A stretch of 36,872 bases of DNA from Prorocentrum cordatum (GCA_963575745.1 CAUYUJ010000207.1:80001-116872), one strand, 5' to 3'; positions 1 to 10,120 are shown, counted from the first letter of the stretch. Translations and numbers: made by a program. The notes: generated by a model not told the origin, from the letters alone.

Positions 1-95
1 ACAGAGAGCGAGATAGTGAGAGATAGGGGGAGAGAGAGTGAGAGAGAGTGTCAGAGAGAGAGAGAGAGAGAGCGTGGTGATAGAGAAAGAGACCG
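1..95. repeat. GA-rich microsatellite
   Basis: Imperfect (AG)n tract with occasional T and C interruptions. The open frames here read as Arg/Glu runs that simply translate the dinucleotide repeat. The left edge of the window cuts it, so its full length is unknown. Confidence 0.9.
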
Positions 96-135
96 ACTAT
101 ATGGGGGCTCTGGAACCTCAAGCCTCGTCCTTCGA

Positions 136-222
136 ACTCGAACCTCTCGAACCTCTCGAACCTCTCGAACCTCTCGAACATCTCGAGCCTCGAGCCTCGA
201 GCCTCGAGCCTCGAGCCTTGAG
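136..222. repeat. Two adjacent minisatellites, 9 bp and 7 bp units
   Basis: About five copies of a 9 bp unit (CGAACCTCT) run directly into about five copies of a 7 bp unit (CGAGCCT). The second unit resembles the first shortened by two bases, so one probably arose from the other by slippage. Confidence 0.85.
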
Positions 223-665
223 TCTCGATCCCCCTCCCCGGGAGGAGCGGCTGCCGGGAGGGGATCCAGGCCGCGCCGCGCTCGCCCGAGCGGCCGCCAG
301 AATGGAGGCCGCGCTTGCCGCCCCCTCGCAGAGGGCGACCACCCCTCGCCCTCGGCTCGGCGCCCCCCCCCGCTGGTGCGGCTTCGTCGCTATCGGAGAC
401 GTCGTGGGCCCTCGCCCCCGTCTGCCGACCCCTCGCCGCTGCTGCTGCTGCGTCGTTCGTCGTCGTCGGCGTCGGTGTCGTCGTTGGCGTCGGCGTCAGG
501 ATCCCGAGCGTCGGCGCGGTCTGCTGGGGTTGCGCATGCGGAGAAGGGGGCGGAACATGAGGGTTTGGAGGAACATGAGGGGGTGGAGGACGAGGAGGGA
601 GGATGGAGGAGTGAGGGAGCAGGGAGGAGGGAGCTTGGAGGTGGAGGAGGAGGATGAGGAGGAGT
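223..665. other. Low-complexity GC-rich then purine-rich stretch
   Basis: GC-rich sequence containing short CGTCGT runs (about 448-505) that grades into a GGAGGA-rich tract (about 540-665). Overlapping open frames exist on both strands, but they encode Arg/Pro/Ser- or Glu-rich low-complexity peptides with no recognisable domain. No gene is called. Confidence 0.6.
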
Positions 666-1061
666 AGGTGGAAGAGGACCAGAGTAAGCCCGATATGCGT
701 AATCGAGGCTGCAATACGCTTTCCCGTCCCAAGTCCCCTCCCTCAAAGTCCCCACAAACCCTTTTCCAACTACAAGAAAGGCGCCTCGTAAAAGACCAGC
801 ACCCAATGGGTTTGCCGTTCAGGCGGGGGTCCCGTTTTGAAAAGGAACTGAAGCACGTCCTGCCAGTGGATGATGATGATTACGAAACGGTATGACCAAA
901 GAGGAGGTCAACGAGGTGTCCAGGGAGACCCCCGTTGTGAAAAAGGGTCGCCCCCCCTATCTGTGCAACTCTTGCGTAAGTTTGCACTTCTGGTCATGCA
1001 ATTCGCACAAGCCTCGAACGAGAGCACAATTTTGAAGATGTCCCCCCTTCATCCCTGCACT
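666..1061. other. Unassigned sequence without a supported gene
   Basis: Mixed-composition DNA. The plus-strand frame at 668-895 (75 codons) is not recognisable. A GTTTTGAAAAGGA-like segment near 833-848 weakly resembles the header module seen at 5.97, 6.8, 8.1 and 10.0 kb. Otherwise nothing is identified. Confidence 0.4.
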
Positions 1062-1103
1062 GGAGGAGGAGGAGGAGGAGGAGGAGGAGGAGGAGGAGGA
1101 GGA
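1062..1103 (+). repeat. (GGA)n microsatellite
   Basis: Uninterrupted GGA triplets, giving poly-Gly, poly-Glu or poly-Leu stretches in overlapping frames. It is the first of several purine triplet tracts in the window. Confidence 0.95.
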
Positions 1104-2001
1104 CCAGCGCAAATCCAATCCGCATCAGCGATGCTGACTCACGCCCTCCCGCCCGAAGCCCCCTCCTGAATGCTCGCTGCACGCACCCTTTGTCACTGCT
1201 TGAAGCGCCCTCTTGAAAAAGGACCATCCCGTGGGGCTCCCCTCGCTGCGATCCGATCCGCTCCGATCCCCAAGCTTCCACCCCGCTGCCCATGCGGTCC
1301 GACCCGCCACGGGCCGAGATTCCCCTCGGCCTGCAGGGGCCGAGCCGTCTCCGCGATCCCAGACGATCTGCTCCCGATCCGATGCCGCGCCGCTGCCGGC
1401 GCGGTCCGCTCCGATCCGATTTCGCGCTTCGCGGGGGCGGCAAAGAGGGGGGTGCTGGCTTGGGGTTGGTGGATATCATGGCGCGGGCCATGACATTTCC
1501 CCAGATTTCATGGCGCCTCTTCTTGTTTTGATACGTCCCTGCCCCCCCCGCTGGGCCGCGCACATGCCGCCGGTCATGATTTGCCTCCCCCCCCCCCCTC
1601 TTGGACACCCCCCTCTTGGCCGCTCCCGAGCTTCGACCGAGCTCAGGCCTGGCCTGCGTGCACCGTCAAGCTGCGGAGTTCAGCGGACAACAGTTTAGAG
1701 GGAGGACCTTGTCGCCTCTGGGAGCTCACGAGAGGGAGGTCAGTTCCGGGGTGGTGGTGTCATAATTGGGTACAGGAACTCTCCCGATGTCATGGCCCCC
1801 ACTTCTTCTTTTCCTTCTTTGTCTTTCAATGCGTCTCCTTGTCCCCACTCGTCCGCGCACATGCCTCGGCCCCTGATACGCCAACCCCACTCGGTGGCCC
1901 CTGCCTGACAGCTGGAACCTTCCTGGTCGCTGGCCGAGGATCCAGGTCCTGGTATCGTGGGTCACACTTTCGGTCTGCGCCCTCCTTTGGGTCTTTGGAT
2001 G
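1104..2001. other. Mixed GC-rich sequence with GATCCG motifs and a small hairpin
   Basis: No gene is supported. GATCCG/CGATCC motifs cluster at 1248-1290 and 1365-1425, echoing the denser cluster at 35.9 kb. A perfect 7 bp inverted repeat TCATGGC/GCCATGA with a 4-base loop lies at 1476-1493. The rest is C-rich and low in recognisable structure. Confidence 0.5.
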
Positions 2002-2178
2002 GTTCGTCACCACCCACCAAACCACCCCAACCCAAACCGAAGGCCTCAATTTGCCCTCCATTTCCAGTGGGGGGGGGTCGGGGAACATTGAGAAAACACA
2101 CATGGAACCCGTACCCCCCCCAACCCGAAATTCGGGTCTTCGGGTTGGGTTGGGGTGGTCTGGTAGGTAGTCAGTTCG
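2002..2178 (+). mobile_element. MITE-like nonautonomous DNA transposon, copy 1
   Basis: A 167 bp element (2007-2173) has terminal inverted repeats of about 34-38 bp. The left end reads TCACCACCCACCAAACC and the reverse complement of the right end reads TGACTACCTACCAGACC; both continue through an ACCCCAACCC core. It is bounded by a perfect 5 bp direct repeat GTTCG (2002-2006 and 2174-2178), as expected of a target-site duplication. It holds no coding capacity. A second copy with the same ends lies at 34506-34681 in unrelated flanking DNA. TIRs, small size and a duplicated target fit a MITE; I cannot assign a superfamily. Confidence 0.8.
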
Positions 2179-2486
2179 GGAGACCTCTGGGGATCTCCAG
2201 GACCGCGCGCTTGCACCCCCTCCGGTGGGGCTGCTTGCGGGGGTCCAACGTCCCAGCGCTTTTGCCCTTCTTGCCGAGCTGGGTTCTGCAGGAGTGATGC
2301 TGCGCTCTCCTGGGCAGATGCGTGGCGTGGGGACGTGCTGCGTACGACGATCCATTCAGATTGGCCTTCTCCTTCCCGCTGCCCTTTTTTCCTTCGTCTT
2401 TCTTCCTCTGGTCCGGGTGCGAAACGGGGCCCTCTGGGGGAAGAATGGGTCGAGAAGTGGCGAACATTCGAGAAGTTTCGAGAGGC
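2179..2486. other. Unassigned unique-looking sequence
   Basis: Mixed-composition DNA between the MITE and the GAT tract. I see no conserved domain, repeat or splice structure here. Confidence 0.4.
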
Positions 2487-2893
2487 GGGGATGCTGATGT
2501 CGGCCATGATGATGATTCATGATGATGAGGAGGACGATGCTGATGATGCTGATGATGTTGATGCTGATGATGATGATGATACTGATCAGTGCGATGTCGA
2601 TGATGATGGTGATGATGATGATGATGCTGATGATGATGATGATGATACTGATGATGATGCTGATGAAGCTGATGCTGATGCTGATGATGATGATGATGCT
2701 GCTGATGATGAGGATGATGATGCTGATGATGACGACGATGATGATGATGCTGATGATGATGATGCTGATGATGCTGATGATGTGGATGATGCTGACTATG
2801 CTGGTGATGCTGATGACGATGATTGATGATGGTGATGCTGATGATCATGTTGATGATGGTGGTGATGATGCTGCTGCTGATGATGACGATGCT
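2487..2893 (+). repeat. (GAT)n tract with in-phase variant triplets
   Basis: About 400 bp of GAT triplets, interrupted mainly by GCT, GTT and GAC but staying largely in triplet phase. In one frame it reads as a poly-Asp peptide with Ala/Val, in another as poly-Met. The reverse frames read poly-His and poly-Ile. All are open because the unit lacks stops, so a protein is not inferred. Confidence 0.95.
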
Positions 2894-3282
2894 GTAAACC
2901 CCAGGTACATCAACGATGTTGCAATACACCTTTCTTTCAAGTTCCCTCTTCACAGGTCCCTGCAATCACTTATTTTCACAGCTGGAAGTGCCCCGTTGGA
3001 GGACAACCGCCTGAGAATCCCCAATCGTGTCAAAACACAATTCCTTGGACTTTAACGCTGCGAATCAACTTCGCTGTTGCGCCTTGACGATCCTGCATCG
3101 TGCCAGAACATTTTTCTTGGTACTTCAACACCGCGAATCAACGTGACAGTTTCCGCCCTGACAGTCCCATTCTAGACGCTTCGCGCAGCCCCACCAGCCC
3201 GCTCATCCAGAAACGATGCCCCTTCGGTTGCCCTTCTCAGACATGTGGGGCAGCACGTAATGGAATCCAGGCTGTTGAGCTC
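2894..3282. repeat. Spacer with a degenerate 74 bp tandem pair
   Basis: Most of this stretch has no identifiable feature. A pair of related segments starts at 3043 and 3117, sharing CTTGG, ACTT, AACAC/AACGC, GCGAATCAAC and a closing TGAC-GTCC block, 74 bp apart. It is an old local duplication. Confidence 0.6.
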
Positions 3283-3439
3283 ATGGGGGAGGATAGAGGA
3301 GGAAGCAGGGGAGGAGGAGGAGGAGGAAGAGGAGGAGGAGGAAAAGGAAGAGGAAGAGGAGGAGGATCAGGATGATGAGGAGGAGGTGAGGGATGGAGGA
3401 GGAGGAGGGAGAAGGGAGGAAGGAGGAGGAGGATTTGGC

Positions 3440-3440
<1 letters not shown>
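3283..3440 (+). repeat. (GGA)n purine tract
   Basis: Interrupted GGA/GAA triplets preceding the GAT tract. Purine triplet tracts immediately upstream of a GGCCTCTTGG minisatellite recur at 13.15, 27.23 and 29.26 kb. Confidence 0.9.
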
Positions 3441-3480
<40 letters not shown>

Positions 3481-3573
3481 CTGTTGATGATGATGACGCT
3501 GATGCTGACGATGAAGATGATGGCGATGATGATGATGCTGATGCTGATGAGGATGATGATGCTGATGCTGATG
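3441..3573 (+). repeat. (GAT)n tract truncated by the assembly gap
   Basis: An uninterrupted GAT run, then GAT with GCT variants, ending exactly at the N block. Its real length is unknown. Confidence 0.95.
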
Positions 3574-3673
3574 NNNNNNNNNNNNNNNNNNNNNNNNNNN
3601 NNNNNNNNNNNNNNNNNNNNNNNNNNNNNNNNNNNNNNNNNNNNNNNNNNNNNNNNNNNNNNNNNNNNNNNNN
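3574..3673. other. Assembly gap of exactly 100 N
   Basis: One hundred N bases lie between a GAT tract and an AGGAGG remnant. The round number suggests a conventional gap of unknown size, so any frame drawn across it is an artefact. Confidence 0.97.
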
Positions 3674-3968
3674 AGGAGGAGGAGGCCTCTTGAGGGCCTC
3701 TTGGCTGTTCATACGGTTCGAGGGGCCTCGCTGGGGCCTCCTTGTTTCTTGGGGGCTTGAGGAGGGCCTCTGGTGGGCCTCTTGGGGGCCTCTTGGAGGG
3801 CCTCGTGGGCCGTTGGTCCGTCTGACGCAGGCGGAGGCCGTCTTGGAGGCCTTTGGTCTGGCTGGGGGCCCTCTTGGCCCATTTTGGGACACTCTTCGGG
3901 ACTTCGTGGGACGTCTTGGGGGCTATTTTGGAGGCCTGTTGGTCCGTCTTGGGCTGTGGGAAGCCCGA
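3674..3968 (+). repeat. GGCCTCTTGG minisatellite array
   Basis: The array begins at an AGGAGGAGG junction and consists of variants of a 10-12 bp unit, GGCC(T/G)TCTTGG(A/G)G. It carries one copy of the TCTGACGC-GTCGGA-like linker (3821) that recurs in the large array at 27-33 kb. Open frames on both strands are by-products of a stop-free unit. Confidence 0.9.
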
Positions 3969-3994
3969 AAGGGCACTATCACACGTGATCTGTA

Positions 3995-4177
3995 CCCGCC
4001 CGTGGGCGCTTGGTGGGCGCTCCGTGCGCTGGATAGGTGGGTCGGGGTTTCTCCTGGTGCCCCGTTGGCGTGCCCGCCCGTGGGCGCCTCTTGGGCGCTC
4101 CGTGCGCTGGGTGGCGGGGTTTCGCAGTTGGTGCCGCCTGTGGGCGCCTCGTGGGCGCTCCGTGCGCTCCGTGCGCT
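3995..4177 (+). repeat. GGGCGCCTCGTGGGCGC minisatellite
   Basis: Three degenerate units of about 60-78 bp, each containing a GTGGGCGC core and CCGTGCGCTGG (4022, 4100, 4160). The same family continues after the TG microsatellite, and its reverse complement appears at 5403-5515. Confidence 0.8.
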
Positions 4178-4342
<165 letters not shown>

Positions 4343-4345
<3 letters not shown>

Positions 4346-4620
4346 TCGGGTTTTGCCTGGTTTCCAGTTGGTGGCAGTCCGCGAGTGCCTCGTGGCCGCC
4401 CAGTGTGATGGGTGGGTCTTCTGTGGTTTCGCCTGGTGCCCGCCCGTGGTTGGTGGTCGCCCTTGGGCGCTTCGTGGCCGCTTCGTGGGCACTTTGTGCG
4501 CTGTGTGCACCACACCGCCTGGTGCTTGGTTGGTACCCGCCAGAGGGCGCCTCGTGAGCGCCTCGTGCCCGCCTGGTGCCCGCCCGTAACTGCGTCGAGG
4601 GCGCCACGCGCTGCTTGCCA
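4343..4620 (+). repeat. Continuation of the GGCGCC(T)CGTGG minisatellite
   Basis: Degenerate units with GCCTCGTG, GGTGCCCGCC and CGCTTCGTGGCC motifs, the same family as 3995-4177. It forms the left outer arm of the inverted duplication centred near 5.0 kb. Confidence 0.7.
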
Positions 4621-4940
4621 CAGAACCTGCACCACATAGACTGCACCATGGAGCATGCAGCGCATAGCTTTTACCACAGCTTGCATCATAGCATCAACCA
4701 CATAACTTGCACCACACAGCTTGCACCACATAGTCGCGCCACATTGCTTACACAATACAGCTTGCACCACATGTAGTATACCAAAGCACCGTATAGCCAC
4801 ACCACATGCTCAACCCCACATACGCTGCATTACATATGTTTCACCGCAACGATTGCACCACATGGCTTACGCCACATACCTTGTAGCAAATATCATTCAT
4901 CACAAATCTTGCACCATAGCAAGTACCACATAGCTGACAA
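4621..4940 (+). repeat. TTGCACCACATAG array, forward orientation
   Basis: About twenty degenerate units of 14-16 bp with consensus TTGCACCACATAG. Related arrays occur at 15655-15900, 17441-17715, 18665-18735 and 24626-24690, plus a remnant at 12660-12700. No coding sense is inferred. Confidence 0.85.
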
Positions 4941-5084
4941 CACGACGCAACATGACAAAGCTTGTACATTGTAGCTCAGACCACAGCTTCCGCACCATGT
5001 ATCTTGCACACATAAGTAGATGCCACGCCGAGAGTGCACGAACCTACTGTTTGGGGTCCACGTTGGCAACTATGTACAACATAT
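4941..5084. other. Centre of the inverted duplication
   Basis: Spacer of mixed composition between the forward and reverse TTGCACCAC arrays. It holds degenerate unit fragments only. Confidence 0.5.
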
Positions 5085-5402
5085 AGGATGCAATGTATGT
5101 GTTGCATGCCATTTCGCGAATTTTTGTGTGGTGCAAGCTAGGCGTTGCAATACTTGTGGTGCGGTCAATGTGGGGCCGTCTGTGTGTGGTGCAAATATAC
5201 GAGGGGCAATCTGTGTGGTGCAAACTAGGCGGTGCAATCAATGTCGTGCAATGTGCGGGTTGCAAGCTATGCGGTGCAATCTATGGAGGATGCCGTCTTG
5301 TGGTTCATTTTATGGGATGCGTGCTATTTGTTGCAATCTATCTGTTGCACGCCCGCTATTGGGTGCAGCCTATGTGGTGCGAGTGATTTGGTTCAAGCTG
5401 TG
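5085..5402 (-). repeat. TTGCACCACATAG array, inverted orientation
   Basis: The units now read as the reverse complement, for example GTGTGGTGCAA and TATGTGGTGC. The switch in orientation from the 4.62-4.94 kb array is clear. Confidence 0.85.
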
Positions 5403-5520
5403 TGGTGAAAACGCCAGTCAGCGTATGAGGCGCTAACGAGGCGTTCACGAGGCGCCCACAACTACGGGCACCAGCCAGCGCACGAGGCGCCCAAGAGGCG
5501 CCCACGAGGCACCCATGATT
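5403..5520 (-). repeat. Inverted GGCGCC array arm
   Basis: Units such as ACGAGGCGCCCACGAGGC are the reverse complement of the GCCTCGTGGGCGCC units at 4.0-4.6 kb. This completes the outer arm of the inverted duplication. Confidence 0.75.
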
Positions 5521-5641
5521 CTTCAGGAGGCGTCCACGGGCGGGAACCGAGCGAAAACCCGGACCGGCCAGCCGATTCTGTTGGACAGAAGCATTAAGTC
5601 ACACAAGGTATATCTATGTATATAAATATTTACATGCAACA

Positions 5642-5676
<35 letters not shown>

Positions 5677-5940
5677 TGGGGAGGGAGATGGGCGATGGAT
5701 GAAGGGGGCTGTCTACGTGTATTATCCAACGTTCCGCTTTAGAATTGGCTGGTGGTAATGCCGGCACAACGCTGCGCAACATCGTTGCAAATGGCGCTCA
5801 CGCATTCAGTATTTTGTGTCGCCGTAGCGAGGGCGTGTGGTAGCGCACCCAGCTGCCTGCGGCAAGTTCCGCCACCGTGCGAGCGCAGAACTCTGGGGCG
5901 ACTCCTCGAACACCGCACAAAAGGCAGTAACACGTGATAC
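5521..5940. repeat. Spacer with a (GA)n microsatellite
   Basis: A clean (GA)n run occupies 5646-5673. The remaining sequence is unique-looking and I find nothing identifiable in it. Confidence 0.7.
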
Positions 5941-6065
5941 CTCTCGTCTCGATTTCCCAACCATCTTGTGGTGTTGGGTCCTCGTTTTGAGGAGACAGTG
6001 CCCCGCGTTCCTCACTCCTCCCGCCTCCCCCTCCTCCCCCTCCTCCCTCCTCCCATCCTTGCCAT
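5941..6065 (+). repeat. Header module preceding a satellite block
   Basis: Contains TTTCCCAACCATC, TGGTGTTGGGTCCTCG, TTTTGAGGAGACAGTGCC and then a CTCCTCC tract. Related copies sit at 6766-6900, 8047-8215, about 9995-10115 and 10553-10680, each followed by CT-rich triplets and usually a satellite array. Confidence 0.75.
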
Positions 6066-6765
6066 TGCCCTCCGCATGTCCAGCATTACGGCACACCCCT
6101 CGGACGTTTCGTGGCCCCATAGAGAGCTCCACCTGAGGCCCCAGTGGCAGGGTCCTCGTGCGGCTCTCCGCCCACCGCATGTCTATTCCTGCACGCCCCT
6201 CACACGCTTTGTGGCCCATAGGGAGCTCCACCTAAGGCCCCAGTGGCAGGGTTCACATGCGGCTGGCTCCCCGCCCATCGGAGGTCCACCTCGGCACACC
6301 ACATGCGGCTCCCCGCCCACCGCATGTCTATTTCGGCAAGCACCGCATACGTTTCGTGGCCCCATAGGGGGCTCCACCGAAGGCCCCAGTGGCAGGGTCC
6401 ACATGCGGCTCCCCGCCCACCGCGTGTCCCTCCTACCTCTGCTTTCCGCGTGCCGATTTCGGCACACCCTTCACACGTGTCCTGGCCGCGCATGGAGTTG
6501 TACCGAAGGCTCCGGTGGCAGGGTTCGTATGATATCCCCGCCCATTTCGCACACACCTCACACTCTTGGTGACCCCACAGGGAGTCCACCGAAGGCTTCA
6601 GTGGCAGGGCTCGCCTGCGTCCTCTGTCCATGTCGGCACACCTTCGCACGTTTCGTGGCCCCACAGGGAACTCCACCGAAGGCCTCAGTGGCATGGTCCA
6701 CATGTCCCGACACAACCATCAGACGTTTTGGGCCCCCACAGGGAGCTCCACCGAAGGCGGCACTC
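6066..6765 (+). repeat. GTGGCCCC satellite, irregular ~90 bp monomers
   Basis: Seven or so monomers with the core TTCGTGGCCCCATAGGGAG, CTCCACCGAAGGC, CAGTGGCAGGGTTC and CCGCCCA. Monomer length varies and phase is not a multiple of three, which argues against the long frames over it being protein. Confidence 0.85.
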
Positions 6766-6914
6766 GCAACTGCATATGGTAGGGTCCTTCGCATTTTTCC
6801 AAACCATCCTGTGGTGTTGGGTCCTCGTTTTGAAGAGACATCGCCCCGCGTCTCCTCCTCCCTCCTCCTCTCGCTCCTCCCTCCTCCCTCCTCCGCAGTT
6901 CGCATGCGTCGCCC
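6766..6914 (+). repeat. Header module, second copy
   Basis: Contains CTGCATATGGTAGGGTCC, CCAAACCATCC, GGTCCTCGTTTTGAAGAG and a CTCCTCC run, matching the header at 5.94 kb. A piece of it (TGCATATGGTTGGATC) reappears after the next array at 7469. Confidence 0.75.
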
Positions 6915-7437
6915 CCGCCCAGTACAGCGTTTCGAGGCCCCAGAGGAAGCTCCACCGAAGGCCTCAGTGAGACGCCCGCATGCGTCCCCCCCTCCCAGTA
7001 CAGCGTTCCGTGGCCCCACAGGGAGCTCCACCGAAGGTCCCAGTGGCGCAGTTCGCACGCGTCCCCCCCTCCCAGTACAGCGTTTCGTGGCCCCAGAGGG
7101 ACCTCCACCGAAGGCCTCAGTGGCGCAGTTCGCGGGCGTCCCCCCAGCCAGTACAGCGTCTCGTGGCCCCAGAAGGAGCTTCACGGGTGGTCCTAGTGGC
7201 GCAGTTCGCATGCGTCCCCCCCGCCCAGCACGGCGTTTCGTGGCCCCAGAGGGAGCTCCGCCGAAGGTTCCAGTGGAGCAGTTTGCATCGAAGGTCTCAG
7301 TGGCGCAGTTCGCCCCCCACCGAGTACAGCGTCTCGTGGCCCCATAGGGAGCTCTACGGAAGGTCTCAGGTGGCGCAGTCAGCATACGTCTCCCTCGCCC
7401 AGTACAGCGTTTTGTGGCCCAGAGGGAGCTCCACGGA
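6915..7437 (+). repeat. 76-77 bp satellite array
   Basis: Seven monomers begin with AGTACAGCGTTTCGTGGC at 6921, 6997, 7074, 7150, 7227, 7323 and 7401. Spacings are 76, 77, 76, 77, 96 and 78 bp. They are a subfamily of the GTGGCCCC satellite in which the usual CACACCCCTCACACG segment is replaced by CAGTACAGCG. Confidence 0.93.
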
Positions 7438-7570
7438 AGACGATACCTACAATTGTGGTTCTCATAACTGCATATGGTTGGATCTTCGCAAGTTGTGTGT
7501 GTGTGTGTTTGCAGTGCGTGTTTCGTTATGCTTCTTCGTTATCGCCATTTTCATCTACACATGTGTGTAC
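7438..7570. other. Transition spacer
   Basis: A header fragment (7467-7490) followed by a TG-rich run. No gene is seen. Confidence 0.5.
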
Positions 7571-8046
7571 ATATATGTATAACTACATGTATATATATAC
7601 TTGTACAATTATAAGTTTAAGTATATGTTTAGGTATACGTATATGATTGTTTATATATGCATATGTCTACATACAGGTATATGTACATGTACACGTACAT
7701 GTATATGTATATGCATATGCATATGTATATGTATATGTATATGTGTATATATGTATGTATATGAATACGTAATGTATCTGTACATGTATATGTATACGTG
7801 TAACTATATGTTTATGTGTATACTTATATGTACATGCACATGCATATGCACATGCATATGTACATTTACATGTATATGCACATGTATATGCATGCCTGTA
7901 TGTATATTTAGGCTTGTATATACATATACATGTACATTTCTATATACATGTGTATGCATGTATGTCTGTATGCATGTATGTGTGTGCATGTATGTCTGTA
8001 TGTACACACATACATGTATATTTCTATTATACACATCCTTATGTAT
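7571..8046. repeat. TATG/TACA alternating microsatellite
   Basis: Degenerate alternating purine-pyrimidine repeat of ATGTAT, GTACAT and ATGCAT hexamers. Tyr/Met/Cys-rich frames here are translations of the repeat. The same type occupies 22435-23390 and 24394-24625. Confidence 0.93.
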
Positions 8047-8178
8047 AAACTGCATTTGCAATCCATAGAAACGTTTTTTTTTTCTTGCAATGCTCCCGTT
8101 TTTTGCTTGTCCCAGCCATCCTTCGGTGTCGGGTCTTCGTTTCGAAGAGACACTGCCTCGCGTTCCTCTCCGCTCCTC

Positions 8179-8209
<31 letters not shown>

Positions 8210-8224
8210 TCGTCCATTCATCGT
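8047..8224 (+). repeat. Header module, third copy, with (CTC)n
   Basis: Carries CCATCCTTCGGTGTCGG, GTCTTCGTTTCGAAGAG, ACACTGCCTCGCGTTC and a CTCCTCC run at 8177-8205, the same order as the other headers. Confidence 0.75.
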
Positions 8225-8226
8225 CC

Positions 8227-8305
<79 letters not shown>

Positions 8306-8312
8306 TATCATT

Positions 8313-8347
<35 letters not shown>

Positions 8348-8599
8348 AATCATCATCATCATCACCATCAGCATCAGCATCAGCATCAGCATCATCATCA
8401 TCATCATCACCGTCATCATCATCGCCGTCGTATCGCCAGCCTCACCATCATTGCCACCATCGTACTGGTGTGTTGGGTCCCCTTCCCCTCCTTCTTTCGT
8501 CTTCATCGTCTTCATCATCACCATCACCGTCAGCATCAACATCAGCATCGCCGCCATCAACACCATTGCGATCATCATCATCATCATGATCATCTCCAC

Positions 8600-8633
<34 letters not shown>

Positions 8634-8950
8634 GCCATCTTCATCATCCGCAACACCGCACTCATCATCGCCATCGTCATCATTATCATCACCATCGTCG
8701 CCATCATCACCATCATCACCATCACCAGCATCATCAGGATGCTGATCATCATCAACATCATCACTATCACGATCATCAACATCATCATCATACATCATCA
8801 CCACCATCACCATCACCATCATCATCACCATCACTATCACCACCACCACCATCACCATCACCGTCACCATCACCAGCCTCAGCATCATCATCACCATCAT
8901 CATCATCATCATCATCATCAGCATCATCACCATCATCATTATCATCATCA
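8225..8950 (-). repeat. (ATC)n tract, opposite strand to the other GAT tracts
   Basis: About 700 bp of CAT/ATC triplets (GAT on the minus strand), nearly pure from 8240 to 8345 and variant afterwards (CAC, CAG, CGT). Frames read poly-Ile, poly-His and poly-Ser on plus and poly-Met or poly-Asp on minus. All are repeat translations. Confidence 0.95.
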
Positions 8951-9965
8951 GCTTCGGCACACCCATCACACGGTTCTTGGCCCCATATGGGGGATCCGCG
9001 ATGGCCCAAATGACAGGGTTCACATGGCGGCCCCACCCCATTTCGGCACACACTCGCACGTTTCGTCGCCCCATAAGGGGGCTCCACCAAAGGCACCAGT
9101 GGCAGGGTTCGCGTGACGACCCCGTCCCATTTCGGTGCTTCCCTACACGTTTCGTCGCCCCATGGAGTTCAACCGAAGGCCCCCATGGCTGGGTTCGCAT
9201 GGCGGTCCTTCCCCACTTGGGCACACCGCTCGCGCTTTTCGTGGCCCCACGGGGAGCTCCACCGCAGGCGCAGTGGCAGGGTTCGCTGGGCGGTCCCGCG
9301 CCCTATCTCGGCGCACCCCTCGCACGTTTCGTGACCCCAGGGGGAGCTCCGCCAAGCGCTCCAGTGGCAGGGTCCGCATGACGCCCCCGCCCAATTTCGG
9401 CACACCCCTCCCACGGCAGCTCCGCCAACCGCTCCCAGTGGCAGGGTCCGGATGGCGTCCCCGCCCCAGGTCGGCACGCCCCTCACGCGTTTCGTGGTCC
9501 CACAGGGAGCTCCACCGAGTGCTCGTGTGGCAGGGCTCGCATGGAGACCCCGCCCAATTTCGGCGCACCCCTCAGACGTTTCGTGCGTGGACCCTGATGG
9601 AGTTCCACCGGAGGCTCCAATGGCAGGGTTCGCATGGCGGCCCCGCCTTCATTTCGGCACACCCATCACACGTTTCGTGGCCTCATAGGGGGCCTGGCAG
9701 AAGGCCCCAGTGGCAGGGTTCGCATGGCGGCCCCTCCTGAAGTGGGCACACCACTCACTCGGTTCGTGGCCCCACGGGGAGCTCCACCGCAGGCGCAGTG
9801 GCAGGGTTCGCTGGGCGGTCCCGCGCCCTATCTCGGCGCACCCCTCGCACGTTTCGTGACCCCAGGGGGAGCTCCGCCAAGCGCTCCAGTGGCAGGGTCC
9901 GCATGACGCCCCCGCCTAATTTCGGCACACCCCTTCACGTTTCGTGGCCCAATAGGGAGCTCCAT
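8951..9965 (+). repeat. 88 bp satellite array with internal higher-order duplication
   Basis: Eleven monomers, measured at GGCAGGG: 9013, 9101, 9187, 9275, 9366, 9440, 9529, 9622, 9712, 9800 and 9891. Most spacings are 86-93 bp, with one of 74. Each has TTTCGGCACACCCCTC, CACGTTTCGTGGCCCC, GGGAGCTCC and CAGTGGCAGGGT. The block 9238-9409 recurs at 9763-9934 with one difference. Confidence 0.93.
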
Positions 9966-10120
9966 GGCTGGTCACCTCGCCAGGATAATTGCTCTTTGTT
10001 TGGTTATGAAGGGTGAGAGCGTACATTCCTTTGTTCGGGTTCCCGTTTTGAAAAGACAACGCCCTGCGTCGCCCCTTCCTCCTCCCCCCTCCTCCCCCCC
10101 CTCTCCCGCGTCTTCGCTTT
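9966..10120 (+). repeat. Header module, fourth copy
   Basis: Contains GGGTTCCCGTTTTGAAAAG, ACAACGCCCTGCGTCG and a CTCCTCCCCC run, then enters the next satellite block. Confidence 0.65.

Noticed and set aside
3710-3725. tRNA B-box-like GGTTCGAGG
   Set aside because: No A-box, acceptor stem or anticodon arm could be fitted around it; no tRNA or 5S gene was found elsewhere by eye.
6915-7437. CRISPR array (regular 76 bp spacing)
   Set aside because: The whole monomer is conserved; there is no alternation of constant repeats with unrelated spacers, and the genome looks eukaryotic.
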